Source: Adhaeribacter_A terreus (GTDB taxonomy: Bacteria; Bacteroidota; Bacteroidia; Cytophagales; Hymenobacteraceae). From it: DNA of 64,000 bases. Both the position numbers and the translations under genes were made by a program. The notes beneath the pieces are model-generated. The model was not told the origin of the DNA. It saw nothing but the letters and a program-made list of their open reading frames with translations, and searched no databases. The stretch covers positions 124,001 through 188,000 of the forward strand of contig NZ_JBHSKT010000004.1 of NCBI RefSeq assembly GCF_042657365.1, written 5' to 3'. Shown one piece after another: positions 32,917 through 40,474 of the stretch. Every line of letters starts with the position of its first letter. The stretch's first letter is position 1.

Positions 32917-33073
32917 TTTTCTAAATTTAATGGTTAAGTGAATGAATTTCTTCTTTTATGCTTCTATTAGAAACCTGCGTTTCCAGTCAGAATACAGGCT
33001 TTATACCAGCAACTGCAAAAGGTAACCCAGCTTTCAGAAAAAAATTTAAAAATATTTCTGCCGGCGTGTTTAG

Positions 33074-33100
33074 TTTTTTAAGGCTAAATCACTGCGTTTT
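33074..33100 (-). repeat. 27-bp dispersed element, copy 16 (degenerate)
   Basis: Reverse orientation with core CGCAGTGA, which deviates at the TA step; block spacing is kept. Confidence 0.55.
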
Positions 33101-33109
33101 TTTACCAAC

Positions 33110-33139
33110 AAAAAGCCCCGCATTGCTGCGGGGCTTTTT
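33110..33139 (-). terminator. Terminator of small lipoprotein 2
   Basis: AAAAAGCCCCGC and GCGGGGCTTTTT arms, 44 bases past the stop at 33184. Confidence 0.85.
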
Positions 33140-33183
33140 CTACACCAGCCGGAGCCGGTTAGCGTCATTTACTAAACCAATAA

Positions 33184-33378
33184 TTACTTAACTACAGTAG
33201 TATCAGTAGTGGTTGTTGTAGCAGATGTTGTGTCTACAGTTGTAGTAGTTGTGTCCATAGACATGTCAGTAGACTCAACTGTAGTTTCAGTAGTTGTAGT
33301 TTCTTCAACTTTTTTAGACTCGCAAGAAGCGAAAGCGAACATACCGGCAACTGCTACAAGAGATAATACCTTTTTCAT
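33184..33378 (-). CDS. Small lipoprotein 2, Thr/Val/Asp-rich
   Basis: 64 residues from ATG (complement of 33376-33378). The first 25 residues (MKKVLSLVAVAGMFAFASCE and KKVEE) are identical to small lipoprotein 3 after the lipobox Cys 19. The tail is almost wholly Thr, Val, Asp, Ser (TTTTTVDTTSATTTTTDTTVVK), with an identical last nine residues in lipoprotein 3. An O-glycosylation substrate is conceivable since Bacteroidota glycosylate D-S/T motifs in periplasmic proteins; this is speculation. Confidence 0.75.
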   Translation of the reverse strand: MKKVLSLVAVAGMFAFASCESKKVEETTTTETTVESTDMSMDTTTTTVDTTSATTTTTDTTVVK

Positions 33379-33540
33379 TTTTGGATTAAGTTTAATTGTT
33401 GTTTTATAGTTTCTTTGCTGTTTACCGGAGCTTTGCAACCATCGAAAATTCCGGCGAACGAGGTTTAATACTGAAAGTGAAAGAAGGTAACCCGTACTTT
33501 TCAAAAAAAATTAAAAAATATTCCGGCACCGGCCAGTTAG

Positions 33541-33567
33541 TTTTTAGGCTGAAAATGCTACCGTTTT
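33541..33567 (-). repeat. 27-bp dispersed element, copy 17
   Basis: Reverse orientation with core CGGTAGCA and spacer TAGGCTG. It precedes the terminator of lipoprotein 3 when read on the minus strand from that terminator outward. Confidence 0.8.
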
Positions 33568-33574
33568 TATAAAT

Positions 33575-33608
33575 AAAAAAGCCCCGAATTTGCTTCGGGG
33601 CTTTTTTT
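33575..33608 (-). terminator. Terminator of small lipoprotein 3
   Basis: AAAAAAGCCCCGAA and TTCGGGGCTTTTTT arms, 50 bases past the stop at 33658. Confidence 0.85.
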
Positions 33609-33657
33609 GCCGAAACCAGCCAAGCGCCGGTTTCTAATGGCTTTTACTAAACTGAAA

Positions 33658-33852
33658 TTACTTAACTACAGTAGTGTCAGTAGTAGTTGTAGTAGCAGTA
33701 GTGTCAACTGTTACAGCAGCAGTGTCAACAGCTACGTCTTCAGTTGTAGTTACTTCTTCAGTTGTAGTTGTAGTTTCTTCAACTTTTTTAGACTCGCAAG
33801 AAGCGAAAGCGAACATACCAGCAACTGCTACAAGAGATAATACTTTTTTCAT
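33658..33852 (-). CDS. Small lipoprotein 3, Thr/Val/Asp-rich
   Basis: 64 residues from ATG (complement of 33850-33852); the 24 codons open upstream contain the promoter and are not used. Near-copy of lipoprotein 2: same signal, lipobox and SKKVEE start, and the same TTTTTDTTVVK end; the middle differs (TTEEVTTTEDVAVDTAAVTV). The low-complexity tail makes slippage-driven length change likely. Function unknown. Confidence 0.75.
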   Translation of the reverse strand: MKKVLSLVAVAGMFAFASCESKKVEETTTTTEEVTTTEDVAVDTAAVTVDTTATTTTTDTTVVK

Positions 33853-33889
33853 GATGAAAGTTTTGTAAATGATTTTGTTTTTAGAGTCG

Positions 33890-33897
33890 CAAAGGTA
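33890..33897 (-). promoter_or_regulatory. -7 box of small lipoprotein 3
   Basis: Minus strand TACCTTTG. A TTTG (complement of 33915-33918) stands 17 bases upstream, a little short of the usual 19-21. Confidence 0.5.
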
Positions 33898-33934
33898 ATG
33901 CAACTTTTTCATTCCAAACAACATCCTGAAAAAA

Positions 33935-35248
33935 TTATTTTTTCTTGAAGATCACGTTGATCGGCACGCCTTCAAAACCGAAATGTTTGCGGATCTTATT
34001 CTCCAGAAAACGCACGTAGCTTTCACGCAAATATTGCGGCAAATTGCAGAAAAATGCGAACGTTGGGTTGTGCGTTGGGATCTGGGTTACGTACTTGATC
34101 TTCACAAACTTACCTTTGATGCTTGGCGGCGGATAACGCTCGATCTCTTCCAGCATTACTTCGTTCAACTTCGAGGTCGGGATCTTTTTCATCTTGTTCT
34201 CATACACCTCGATCACTTTTTCAATAGCCTTGTGTACGCGCTGCTTGGTGAGCACCGAGGTGAAAATGATCGGCATATAGGTCATGGAACCCAGCTTTTC
34301 GTAGATCTTTTCTTCGAATTCTTTGGCTGTATTGGTTTCCTTGTTCTCTACCAGATCCCACTTGTTTACCAGAATCACGATGCCTTTTTTGTTCTTATCG
34401 GCCAGGCCAATAATGTTGATGTCCTGCGCTTCTATACCGCGGGTTGCATCGATCATTACCACGCAAACGTCCGATTCTTCCAGTGCCCGGATGGCCCGCA
34501 TTACAGAGTAGAATTCGATGTCTTCGTGTACCTTAGCTTTCCGGCGCAGACCGGCCGTATCGATCAAAATAAACTCTTTGCCGAAGGCATTGTAGCGCGA
34601 ATGAATAGAATCGCGGGTGGTGCCGGCAATGTCGGTTACAATGTTGCGTTCTTCGCCTAAAAGCAGGTTGGCAAAAGAAGATTTACCCGCGTTCGGGCGA
34701 CCCATAATGGCAATTTTCGGAATTCCCGCATCCGGATCTTCTTCGTCTTCGCTTTCGAAATGTTTTACTACTTCATCCAGAAGATCGCCGGTTCCGGAAC
34801 CGTGCTGGCTCGAGATCGGGAATACTTCTTCGCCTAAACCCAACGCATAAAATTCGCCGGCCTGGTGACCACGTTGAAATGTATCGGCTTTGTTGGCTAC
34901 GATGTAAATTGGTTTTTTAGAGCGACGTAGTACGTTTGCAAATTCTTCGTCGAGACCGGTTACGCCGGCTTCTACGTCTACCATGAACAGAATTACGGTG
35001 GCTTCGGCAATGGCCAAATCTACCTGTTTCCGGATCGATTCTTCGAAAATATCATCGGAGCCGGTTACGTAACCGCCGGTATCTACCACGGTAAAGTTTT
35101 TGCCGATCCATTCGGAATAGCCGTAGTGGCGGTCGCGGGTTACGCCGCTTTCATCGTCCATGATGGCTTTGCGGGAGCCCACTAAACGGTTAAAAAAGGT
35201 TGATTTGCCGACGTTAGGCCGGCCTACAATTGCTACAATGTTTGCCAT
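33935..35248 (-). CDS. der: GTPase Der (EngA), ribosome assembly
   Basis: 437 residues with two GTPase domains in tandem and a C-terminal KH-like domain. Domain 1 has GRPNVGKSTFFNRL (residues 8-21) and DTGG; domain 2 has GRPNAGKSSFANLL (about residue 183) and DTAG, with NKWD at about 305. It acts in maturation of the 50S subunit. The length is normal. It is monocistronic by spacing. The C terminus ends GVPINVIFKKK. Confidence 0.97.
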   Translation of the reverse strand: MANIVAIVGRPNVGKSTFFNRLVGSRKAIMDDESGVTRDRHYGYSEWIGKNFTVVDTGGYVTGSDDIFEESIRKQVDLAIAEATVILFMVDVEAGVTGLDEEFANVLRRSKKPIYIVANKADTFQRGHQAGEFYALGLGEEVFPISSQHGSGTGDLLDEVVKHFESEDEEDPDAGIPKIAIMGRPNAGKSSFANLLLGEERNIVTDIAGTTRDSIHSRYNAFGKEFILIDTAGLRRKAKVHEDIEFYSVMRAIRALEESDVCVVMIDATRGIEAQDINIIGLADKNKKGIVILVNKWDLVENKETNTAKEFEEKIYEKLGSMTYMPIIFTSVLTKQRVHKAIEKVIEVYENKMKKIPTSKLNEVMLEEIERYPPPSIKGKFVKIKYVTQIPTHNPTFAFFCNLPQYLRESYVRFLENKIRKHFGFEGVPINVIFKKK

Positions 35249-35380
35249 TGTGGTAAAAAATTTGGTAATGTTTCAGCCCCTCATTCTTCGTAGGAGTATC
35301 CGAATAAATAAAATGGTGTTCCTGTTGCCTGAACTCTACAACAGAACCAAGTTTGGACCGAAGTCCGGTAATGTTTTTTT

Positions 35381-35470
35381 GTCTGAATTGGGATTTATGG
35401 GATTAGGGGATTAATCAGATTCAAATTTTAAAATCCTGAAATCCGTTAATCTGGCGAATCTAATTCTGAC
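35381..35470. repeat. GTCTGAATT repeat
   Basis: Begins GTCTGAATTGGGATT as at 24861 and ends AATCTAATTCTGAC; interior words differ. The arms are more diverged than in the 24861 copy. A 27-bp element starts at the next base. Confidence 0.7.
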
Positions 35471-35497
35471 TTTTTAGGCCTGAAAGCCTAGCGTTTT
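35471..35497 (-). repeat. 27-bp dispersed element, copy 18
   Basis: Reverse orientation with core CGCTAGGC, contiguous with the GTCTGAATT repeat. Confidence 0.8.
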
Positions 35498-35507
35498 TTT
35501 CGTGATT

Positions 35508-35996
35508 CTAATAAATTAGTTTAAGATCATCTTCAGATGTCATCTCATAAATAGTATTATCTTTCTTCCCTATCCCCAACAAAACCTGTAATTCAATACC
35601 TTCACCATGATTTAATGCGATATTCTTTATTTTTAAATCACCATAGACACTTCCGGAAATAACTAAATCGTAAGTTGATCCAGGTAAATTGTATTTAAAT
35701 CTCCCATTTGAATCAGAAGCCGCTCTAAATCTTTCCCCTGAAACATTATCCCATATGTAGATATTTTCAAAAGGTAAAGTATCAGGCTTCAATTGAGAAT
35801 AAGTTCCTCTTCCAAGGACCATTCCTGTAATATAAGTTTCTATTGAATCACTAGCCTTAATTCTCTTAAAAGAAAGAACTTCACTTTTAACTGGATCAAT
35901 TTCAAGAATTGAAGTTTCACAATTGAATTGCCCAATATGCCTTTGGCAGCCAAAACAGAATAAAGCAAAAATTGCTATTAAAAAACTTCCTCTCAT
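35508..35996 (-). CDS. Lipoprotein with carboxypeptidase-regulatory-like domain
   Basis: 162 residues from ATG (complement of 35994-35996). The lipobox is FALFCFGC (Cys about 17). Residues 55-130 (ITGMVLGRGTYSQL, IYIWDNVSGERFRAASDSNG, RFKYNLPGSTYDLVISGSVYG) follow the CarboxypepD_reg / Cna-B-like beta-sandwich, here as a single-domain lipoprotein. Codons are AT-rich compared with era and der. Only 5 bases separate it from the era stop, so it may be the last cistron of an era transcript. Confidence 0.65.
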   Translation of the reverse strand: MRGSFLIAIFALFCFGCQRHIGQFNCETSILEIDPVKSEVLSFKRIKASDSIETYITGMVLGRGTYSQLKPDTLPFENIYIWDNVSGERFRAASDSNGRFKYNLPGSTYDLVISGSVYGDLKIKNIALNHGEGIELQVLLGIGKKDNTIYEMTSEDDLKLIY

Positions 35997-36001
35997 AAAA
36001 C

Positions 36002-36889
36002 TCAACTCCCCTTATACCCAAACCGCGATAACGATTTCGGATCGCTGCGCCAGTTTTCTTTTACTTTCACGAAAATTTCGAGGAACACTTTTTTCTGGAA
36101 GAAATCTTCGAGATCGACGCGGGCCAGCGAACCAACTTTTTTCAGCATTTCGCCGCCGTGGCCAATGATGATGCCTTTCTGGCTGCGGCGCTCCACTATA
36201 ATTTCGGCGCGCATTCTAATAATCGTTTCGTCTTCCTTGAATTCCTCGATCACCACTTCGCAGCTGTAAGGAATTTCTTTTTTGTAGGTCAGGAAGATCT
36301 TTTCGCGGATCATCTCGGCTGCGAAGAAACGCTCGGGCTTGTCGGTTAGTTCATCTTTCGGGAAATAAGCCGGGTGCTCGGGCATGTGCTTCAGAATAAG
36401 CTCAAAAACCTTGTCGGTATTTTTCTTGTTCAGCGCCGAGATCGGGATAATTTCTTCGGCCTGCACTTTGTCTTTCCAGTAATTTATCTTTTCCAAAACC
36501 TCATCGGAAGTAGCCTGGTCGGTTTTATTGATGAGCAGCAGAATTTTCGCTTTCGATTTTTCTAAGCGTTTGATCACTTCGTCTTCGTCCCATTTTTCAT
36601 AGATATCCGTTACGAACAGCACCACATCCGCATCTTCCAGCGAGCCGCGCACAAATTCCATCATACTTTCGTGGAGTTCGTATTTGGGCTGAATAATGCC
36701 CGGCGTATCGGAATACACGATCTGAAAATCGTCGCCGTTCAGAATACCCATGATGCGGTGGCGCGTGGTCTGGGCTTTGGACGTTATAATTGAGAGGCGT
36801 TCGCCAACCAGCACGTTCATCAGGGTCGATTTTCCAACGTTGGGTTTCCCGATAATGCTGACAAATCCGGCTTTGTGAGGCGTTTCCAA
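36002..36889 (-). CDS. era: GTPase Era, 16S rRNA binding
   Basis: 295 residues. The G domain has GKPNVGKSTLMNVL (residues 13-26), SDTPGIIQP (G3) and NKTD (G4). The C-terminal KH domain has GIIIGHGGEMLKKVGSLAR, which binds the 3' end of 16S rRNA in the family. It acts late in 30S assembly. A -7 box lies 30 bases upstream. Confidence 0.96.
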   Translation of the reverse strand: METPHKAGFVSIIGKPNVGKSTLMNVLVGERLSIITSKAQTTRHRIMGILNGDDFQIVYSDTPGIIQPKYELHESMMEFVRGSLEDADVVLFVTDIYEKWDEDEVIKRLEKSKAKILLLINKTDQATSDEVLEKINYWKDKVQAEEIIPISALNKKNTDKVFELILKHMPEHPAYFPKDELTDKPERFFAAEMIREKIFLTYKKEIPYSCEVVIEEFKEDETIIRMRAEIIVERRSQKGIIIGHGGEMLKKVGSLARVDLEDFFQKKVFLEIFVKVKENWRSDPKSLSRFGYKGS

Positions 36890-36916
36890 AATAGTAATAG
36901 GTTAGGTTTGAACTTG

Positions 36917-36924
36917 CAAAGATA
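36917..36924 (-). promoter_or_regulatory. -7 box of era
   Basis: Minus strand TATCTTTG, exact TAnnTTTG match, about 27 bases from the era ATG. Confidence 0.55.
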
Positions 36925-36966
36925 CATATTATTTGGTTGATGGTTGGTAGTTGCTGGTTGTTGGAG

Positions 36967-36993
36967 TTTTTCGGGGGAAATTGGTAGCGTTTT
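36967..36993 (-). repeat. 27-bp dispersed element, copy 19
   Basis: Reverse orientation with core CGCTACCA; the middle A-block reads AAAT. Confidence 0.7.
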
Positions 36994-37003
36994 TGGGTGG
37001 TTA

Positions 37004-37337
37004 ACCCCACCTAAATCCTCCCCTAAGTCAGGGGAGGGCGTTTTTTATCGGATAATGTGAAACAACTACCCCTGCCCCTCCTTGGTAATGAGGGGAGCTG
37101 CTTTACTGCCAATCTTTTGATTATTGCTAATAGAAAACGCTATACTTTTGTACACAAAAAGTCATGGCAAGCAGAAAAGAAAAAGCGCCCCTCCTTTTCA
37201 AGAAGGGGTTCGGGGTGGTTATTTCACATTATCAGAAATCCTGTTAATCCAACAAATCTTGAAAATCGTGTTCAGACAATTTTAAACTCCTGCAGTACAA
37301 AACTCCCTCCCCTGAATTAGCTATTGAGGTGGGGTCA
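37004..37337. repeat. Composite nested inverted repeat
   Basis: The outer arms are CCCCACCT with CCTCCCCT...AGGGGAGG (37004-37037) and the reversed form CCTCCCCTGAATT...AGGTGGGG (37309-37336). Inner arms are GATAATGTGAAA (37051) and TTTCACATTATC (37222). Between them are CCCCTCCTT/AAGGGG variants and one 27-bp element. The layout is like a small non-coding mobile element grown by nesting. Confidence 0.65.
37134..37160 (+). repeat. 27-bp dispersed element, copy 20
   Basis: Core CGCTATAC, spacer GTACACA. Located inside the composite inverted repeat. Confidence 0.8.
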
Positions 37338-37347
37338 ACTAAATGCC

Positions 37348-37355
37348 TATCTTTA
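37348..37355 (+). promoter_or_regulatory. -7-like box of hemH
   Basis: TATCTTTA, one mismatch to TAnnTTTG, 24 bases before the hemH ATG. Confidence 0.4.
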
Positions 37356-37379
37356 CAGTTTAATTCCGAAAAAGAAACT

Positions 37380-38414
37380 ATGGCTTCTACACCGCTTACC
37401 GGCGTTTTACTCATAAATTTAGGCACTCCAGATTCTCCCGAAGTTCCGGATGTGCGCAAATACCTGCGTGAATTTTTAATGGATGGCCGCGTAATTGATA
37501 TGCCGACTCCCCAGCGATTTATGCTCGTAAATGGCGTAATTGCCCCGTTCCGCGCGCCAAAATCGGCGAAGGTTTACAAAGAACTTTGGGATGAACGCGG
37601 CTCTCCCCTACTCTACTACAGCCAAGATCAGCAGAAACTGCTTCAGGAAAAACTGGGCAAAGATTATTACGTGGCTTTGGGTATGCGCTACCAGAATCCG
37701 AGCATAGAAAGTGCGTTGGAAGAACTCCGAAAAAAGGATGTAGACAAGATCATCGTGCTTTCGTTGTACCCGCAATACGCTTCGGCGAGTACCGGAACTT
37801 CTACTCAAAAAGTGATGGACATTGTGAGCAAGTGGGAAGTAATTCCGAGCATTTCGTTCCTGAACCGCTTTGCCGACGATCCGGGTTTTATCAAAACTAT
37901 AGCTGCCATCGGCCGCAGTTACATGGAAAAAACGCAGTTCGACCATTACGTTTTCAGCTACCACGGCATTCCGGAACGGCAGATCTTAAAAGCTTCGAAC
38001 GGCGGCTATTGCCAATTATCGGATAAATGCTGCGCAACTTACAACAAGAAAAACCGCTACTGCTACCGCGCGCAATGCTACGAAACCACGCGTCTGGTAG
38101 CCAAAGAACTCGGTTTGCGCGAAGATCAGTACACGGTGGCGTTCCAATCAAGATTACAGGCGCGCATTAAAGATCCGTGGATCAAACCATATACCGACGA
38201 AGTAATTGCTGAAATGCCGAAAAAAGGTATCAAGCGCGTGCTGGCGTTCAGTCCTGCTTTCGTGGCCGATTGCCTGGAAACGACCGTTGAAGTTGGCCGC
38301 GAGTTCCGGGAGATTTTCGAGGAAGCCGGCGGCGAACACTGGCAGTTAGCGGAGAGTTTAAATACGCATCCGCTTTGGATCGATACGCTGAAAGATATGG
38401 TGTTGCGGAGTTAG
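37380..38414 (+). CDS. hemH: Ferrochelatase
   Basis: 344 residues from ATG 37380; the upstream in-frame extension runs through the promoter. It inserts Fe2+ into protoporphyrin IX (or coproporphyrin III). Landmarks are GVLLINLGTPDSPEVPDVRK, GMRYQNPSIESAL, LYPQYASASTGT, the catalytic His in SYHGIPERQ (about residue 195) and FSPAFVADCLETT. After the His there is a Cys-rich stretch, about residues 210-233 (GYCQLSDKCC, then NRYCYRAQC), which is not in the E. coli or Bacillus enzymes as I know them and could bind a metal or cluster. Confidence 0.94.
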   Translation: MASTPLTGVLLINLGTPDSPEVPDVRKYLREFLMDGRVIDMPTPQRFMLVNGVIAPFRAPKSAKVYKELWDERGSPLLYYSQDQQKLLQEKLGKDYYVALGMRYQNPSIESALEELRKKDVDKIIVLSLYPQYASASTGTSTQKVMDIVSKWEVIPSISFLNRFADDPGFIKTIAAIGRSYMEKTQFDHYVFSYHGIPERQILKASNGGYCQLSDKCCATYNKKNRYCYRAQCYETTRLVAKELGLREDQYTVAFQSRLQARIKDPWIKPYTDEVIAEMPKKGIKRVLAFSPAFVADCLETTVEVGREFREIFEEAGGEHWQLAESLNTHPLWIDTLKDMVLRS

Positions 38415-38442
38415 TTTTTCAGGTAAAAAGCATAGCGATTTT
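38415..38442 (-). repeat. 27-bp dispersed element, copy 21 (1-base insertion)
   Basis: Reverse orientation with core CGCTATGC; one extra base lies between the core and the outer T-block. It begins directly after the hemH stop. Confidence 0.7.
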
Positions 38443-38599
38443 AAAAATGCTGAAAATAAAAATCCTGTCATGTGGAGCGATAGCGAAACAACTTGTCAGC
38501 GGTTAGCAGAAACTTTTCTATTAGCAGCCGATGAGCTCCTTCGCTGCTGCTCAGGATGACAAACTTATTATATCTAATTACAAGTCAATCTATAAAATT

Positions 38600-38638
38600 C
38601 AAAGTCCCGGTTTCACACAAGAAGCCGGGACTTTTTTA
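38600..38638. terminator. Bidirectional terminator, AGTCCCGG type
   Basis: AAAGTCCCGG and CCGGGACTTTTTT arms between convergent hemH and the membrane glycosyltransferase gene. Confidence 0.85.
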
Positions 38639-38642
38639 TACC

Positions 38643-38669
38643 AAAACGATATCGTTTTGCGGCTACAAA
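38643..38669 (+). repeat. 27-bp dispersed element, copy 22 (palindromic core)
   Basis: AAAACGAT-ATCGTTTT is a perfect 16-bp palindrome here; spacer GCGGCTA, last block CAAA. It ends 7 bases before the glycosyltransferase stop. Confidence 0.75.
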
Positions 38670-38676
38670 CTCAACC

Positions 38677-40290
38677 CTATTCCTTTTTCTTCGGAAGCAT
38701 ATATAATTGCACGCTGCCTTTTTGCCACAATAATTTCCGCTCCGGGAAAAGCATATACACGCTGTCCGCTTTTAAATGCATCATCAGTTCTGGGTTCGAG
38801 ATCATGGCGTGGTTCATGAGTAAAAAAGCGGTATCGGCGGTGGCGGAAACATGCTGGGTGCGGTTGTAATTCAGGTATTCGTAATGCGGGTTGGGTTTGT
38901 AACCGTAAAAAGACGCGTGTTGCTGCGCCAGATATTCGTTCGTGAAAACCTGATAACGGCCGGATTTATGATTCAGCCGTTCGGTCATGAGTTTTTGCGT
39001 TACGAAATAATCGGTTACGGTAGGTTTTACCATAAAATGTAACGGACGGATAGCCAGCGAAAACATGATCGCCAGCAAACCCAAAACCGGAATCGCGAAC
39101 TTCGGCACGAACCGCACGAACAGGAAAAACAACCCGATGGGCACGTAAATTGCTGCCATATTCGATCTGGAAATAATGGCCGCAGCAATAAATAAAACGC
39201 CAACCAATAACTGGAAACGCGGTTTATAAAAATTATTCGCCAGCGCAAAACCAGCCGAAATGCAAAGCGGCGGCATGAGAACCGTGATCATGCGCGGCAC
39301 CAGAACCATGGGCTTGTAATGCGTGTAAGAAGTACTCCCGAACCAGAAAGCCAGCAAGATCAGAATCGTGACCAGCAACCAATAACTGCGCGTATTTTCC
39401 AGTTTCAGCAGGTTTCTAAGCGTTACACCGGGCGCCGAAAATGCGAAAATTATCGGAACAATAATGCCGCTGACAATAAAAAACTGAATCGGTTCAAAAG
39501 TCAGGCGATTGAAGTAATAAGCGGTTTTGTTATTCAAATAACCCGGCTTGAATTCGTTCACAATTTCCGAGGTCATCAGGAAACGGTTGAGCCAGTGGCC
39601 AGTAAAAATTTCGTAGGCTGCAAAATAAAACGCTAGCAAAATGGACCCAAAAACTGCCGACCAAACCCAAAATTTCAGGTTTTCCTTCCGCACAAGATCT
39701 AATACAAAAACGTAGAGGTAAAAAGGCAGGATGTAAATGATCGTTTCCTTCGTGAGCATGGCCAGAAAATTCAAAACTGCAAATGCCAGCGCGAAACCAA
39801 CTGCATTTTGCCGCACTTTCCGGAACCGGTACAAAACGCCCAGAATGCCCAGCCCCACCAGCATCACAATATTATCGGGATAAAGGTAATTGGAAAGGAA
39901 AAGCGTGTGAAAATTGAAGCCGAGCAAAATAACCGCCCACATGGCCACACCCGGGTAATTCTTCCTCAGCAAATAGTAAATTAAAACCAGCGTGCCGGCG
40001 GTGCAAAGCATGGGCCAGACGGTAGTAATGTAAGGCGAAACACCGATGGTAGCATACAAAACCGAAACCGGCAGATATGCAAAGAACCGGTGCGAAAACG
40101 GCATGTCTTCGAATTCAAAATCGCCGGTCAGCACTTCGTGGGCGTAGCGGCTGTAAGCCCAATCGTCGTTGAAATACGAACCTTCGTGCGCGAAAAAGAA
40201 ATACAGAAGCGTAAACACGCAGCCAGCCAGCAAAGTCAGTTTCGCCAGCAAAGCTTCGCTTTTAGTTAGTTGTTGCAGTTTGTTCAGCAC
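38677..40290 (-). CDS. Multispan membrane glycosyltransferase (GT-C / family 39-like)
   Basis: 537 residues with about 11-12 predicted membrane helices from residue 17 onward and a C-terminal soluble tail of about 110 residues. The first periplasmic loop has GSYFNDDWAYSRYAHEV, where GT-C enzymes (ArnT, PMT) keep an acidic D-D/E catalytic motif. KETIIYILPFYLYVF and WFGSTSYTHYKP are also typical in style. It probably transfers a sugar from a polyprenyl-phosphate carrier to protein or lipid in the periplasm. The exact family and substrate are not certain. Confidence 0.7.
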   Translation of the reverse strand: MLNKLQQLTKSEALLAKLTLLAGCVFTLLYFFFAHEGSYFNDDWAYSRYAHEVLTGDFEFEDMPFSHRFFAYLPVSVLYATIGVSPYITTVWPMLCTAGTLVLIYYLLRKNYPGVAMWAVILLGFNFHTLFLSNYLYPDNIVMLVGLGILGVLYRFRKVRQNAVGFALAFAVLNFLAMLTKETIIYILPFYLYVFVLDLVRKENLKFWVWSAVFGSILLAFYFAAYEIFTGHWLNRFLMTSEIVNEFKPGYLNNKTAYYFNRLTFEPIQFFIVSGIIVPIIFAFSAPGVTLRNLLKLENTRSYWLLVTILILLAFWFGSTSYTHYKPMVLVPRMITVLMPPLCISAGFALANNFYKPRFQLLVGVLFIAAAIISRSNMAAIYVPIGLFFLFVRFVPKFAIPVLGLLAIMFSLAIRPLHFMVKPTVTDYFVTQKLMTERLNHKSGRYQVFTNEYLAQQHASFYGYKPNPHYEYLNYNRTQHVSATADTAFLLMNHAMISNPELMMHLKADSVYMLFPERKLLWQKGSVQLYMLPKKKE

Positions 40291-40414
40291 GCGTTAAGGT
40301 AGTCCGGTGATTTAAAAAATGAAGTGCTGCGAAGTAACGTTAATTTTTCGTTTCCGGCAAAAGGTGTTCCTGTAATGGCAATATCTGCACACGAAAATGA
40401 CAGGGAAAAAGCAG

Positions 40415-40452
40415 AAAAAAGTCCCGGCCTCAATCATGAAACCGGGACTTTT
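40415..40452 (-). terminator. Terminator of the cysteine desulfurase gene, AGTCCCGG type
   Basis: AAAAAAGTCCCGG and CCGGGACTTTT arms. On the minus strand the stem is followed by T6. It overlaps the 27-bp element by its T-block. Confidence 0.85.
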
Positions 40453-40474
40453 CAGCGCAAAAGCATAGCGTTTT
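40449..40474 (-). repeat. 27-bp dispersed element, copy 23 (joins stop codon and terminator)
   Basis: Reverse orientation with core CGCTATGC and a 6-base spacer. Its outer T-block overlaps the complement of the desulfurase TAA (40473-40475) and its other T-block is part of the terminator. Confidence 0.75.

Larger units (their letters stand above)
36890..37379. other. Repeat-filled divergent gap between era and hemH, 490 bases
   Basis: Holds the era -7 box, two 27-bp elements (36967, 37134), two CCTCCCC-type repeats facing one another (37004, 37305), an inner facing pair around GATAATGTGAAA, part of the GTCTGAATT family, and the hemH -7 box. No coding sequence recognised. Confidence 0.75.

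Noticed and set aside
32695..33852. Small tandem genes as toxin-antitoxin modules
   Set aside because: All three have clear lipoprotein signal peptides and separate terminators.
33983..34660. 225-codon plus-strand open frame opposite der
   Set aside because: Antisense to a universally conserved GTPase; no features of its own.
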